Positions 15,102 through 15,360 of a stretch of DNA of 15,360 nt are shown piece by piece (position 1 is the first letter of the stretch; the number at the start of each line of letters is the position of its first letter). The stretch is from contig CALPIT020000031.1 in NCBI GenBank assembly GCA_943323705.2, positions 1-15,360 of the forward strand, read 5' to 3'. The notes under the pieces were generated by a model, which worked only from the letters and a program-made list of their open reading frames with translations, did not search any database and was not told the origin of the DNA. The translations under genes were made by a program, and so were the position numbers. The DNA is from Streptomyces griseus (GTDB taxonomy: Bacteria > Bacteroidota > Bacteroidia > Chitinophagales > Chitinophagaceae).

Positions 15102-15360
15102 ATGGCTGATATTACTTCAAACTTCCTAGGCATAAAATCTCCCAATCCTTTTTGGCTCGCTAGTGCGCCTCCAACGGATAAAAAGATAAATGTACTTCGT
15201 GCCTTCGAAGCAGGATGGGGCGGTGTTGTATGGAAAACACTGGGCTCGCAGGTTAAGAATGTTTCTTCAAGATATTCTGCCGTTAATTATGGCGGACATA
15301 AAGTAATGGGTTTTAATAATATTGAGTTAATCAGTGATCGTCCATTAGACATTAATCTCA
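15102..15360 (+). CDS. preA: Dihydropyrimidine dehydrogenase catalytic subunit PreA, N-terminal part (3' end outside window)
   Basis: The first 86 codons of PreA, the FMN-containing subunit that reduces uracil and thymine to their 5,6-dihydro forms with electrons from PreT. The start MADITSNFLGIKSPNPF, then LASAPPT and the conserved FEAGWGGVVWKTLG, match the beginning of the FMN barrel of dihydropyrimidine and dihydroorotate dehydrogenases. The next part (NYGGHKVMGFNNIELISDR) continues the match to PreA. The window ends inside the gene, so the active-site cysteine loop and the C-terminal ferredoxin-like domain expected in full-length PreA are not seen. It follows preT on the same strand, and the pair is the bacterial equivalent of the single-chain eukaryotic enzyme. 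Confidence 0.93.
   Translation, partial: MADITSNFLGIKSPNPFWLASAPPTDKKINVLRAFEAGWGGVVWKTLGSQVKNVSSRYSAVNYGGHKVMGFNNIELISDRPLDINL

Overview
The window looks like chromosomal DNA of a member of the Bacteroidota, probably near Chitinophagia. The evidence is AT-rich DNA, a long secreted protein ending in a type IX secretion (T9SS) sorting domain, a promoter of the Bacteroidota type (TTTG, 20 bases, TAnnTTTG), and coding starts preceded by A-rich sequence rather than Shine-Dalgarno sites. Genus cannot be read from this sequence.

Layout. Bases 1-513 are the 3' end of dnaA. A tRNA-Ser(GCT) and a tRNA-Pro(TGG) follow, with a strong promoter in front and a hairpin terminator behind. From about 900 to 3057 lies a very AT-rich accessory pocket read on the minus strand: a DUF2442 protein, the 3' tail of a lost gene, a small membrane-anchored protein overlapping by 4 bases a protein with a polymorphic toxin type 44-like C-terminus (a candidate toxin/immunity pair), and a decayed reading frame broken by frameshifts. 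Bases 3082-7008 encode a roughly 1300-residue T9SS-exported repeat protein that ends at a 20-bp hairpin terminator.

Bases 7164-15360 form one co-directional, tightly packed gene cluster for reductive pyrimidine breakdown. An NCS1 transporter probably brings in uracil or a related base. PreT and PreA reduce it to the dihydropyrimidine, dihydropyrimidinase opens the ring, and a nitrilase-type beta-ureidopropionase releases beta-alanine, CO2 and ammonia. A class III aminotransferase is placed to turn beta-alanine into malonate semialdehyde, and a CoA-acylating semialdehyde dehydrogenase would convert that to acetyl-CoA. From thymine the same enzymes would yield propionyl-CoA. PreA is cut by the window end. 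No regulator is visible inside the cluster.

The most interesting part is the 0.9-3.06 kb pocket, where a probable effector/immunity pair sits among gene remnants beside tRNA genes. The catabolic cluster is a recognisable pathway, notable for its completeness and for carrying the carbon-salvage steps first.
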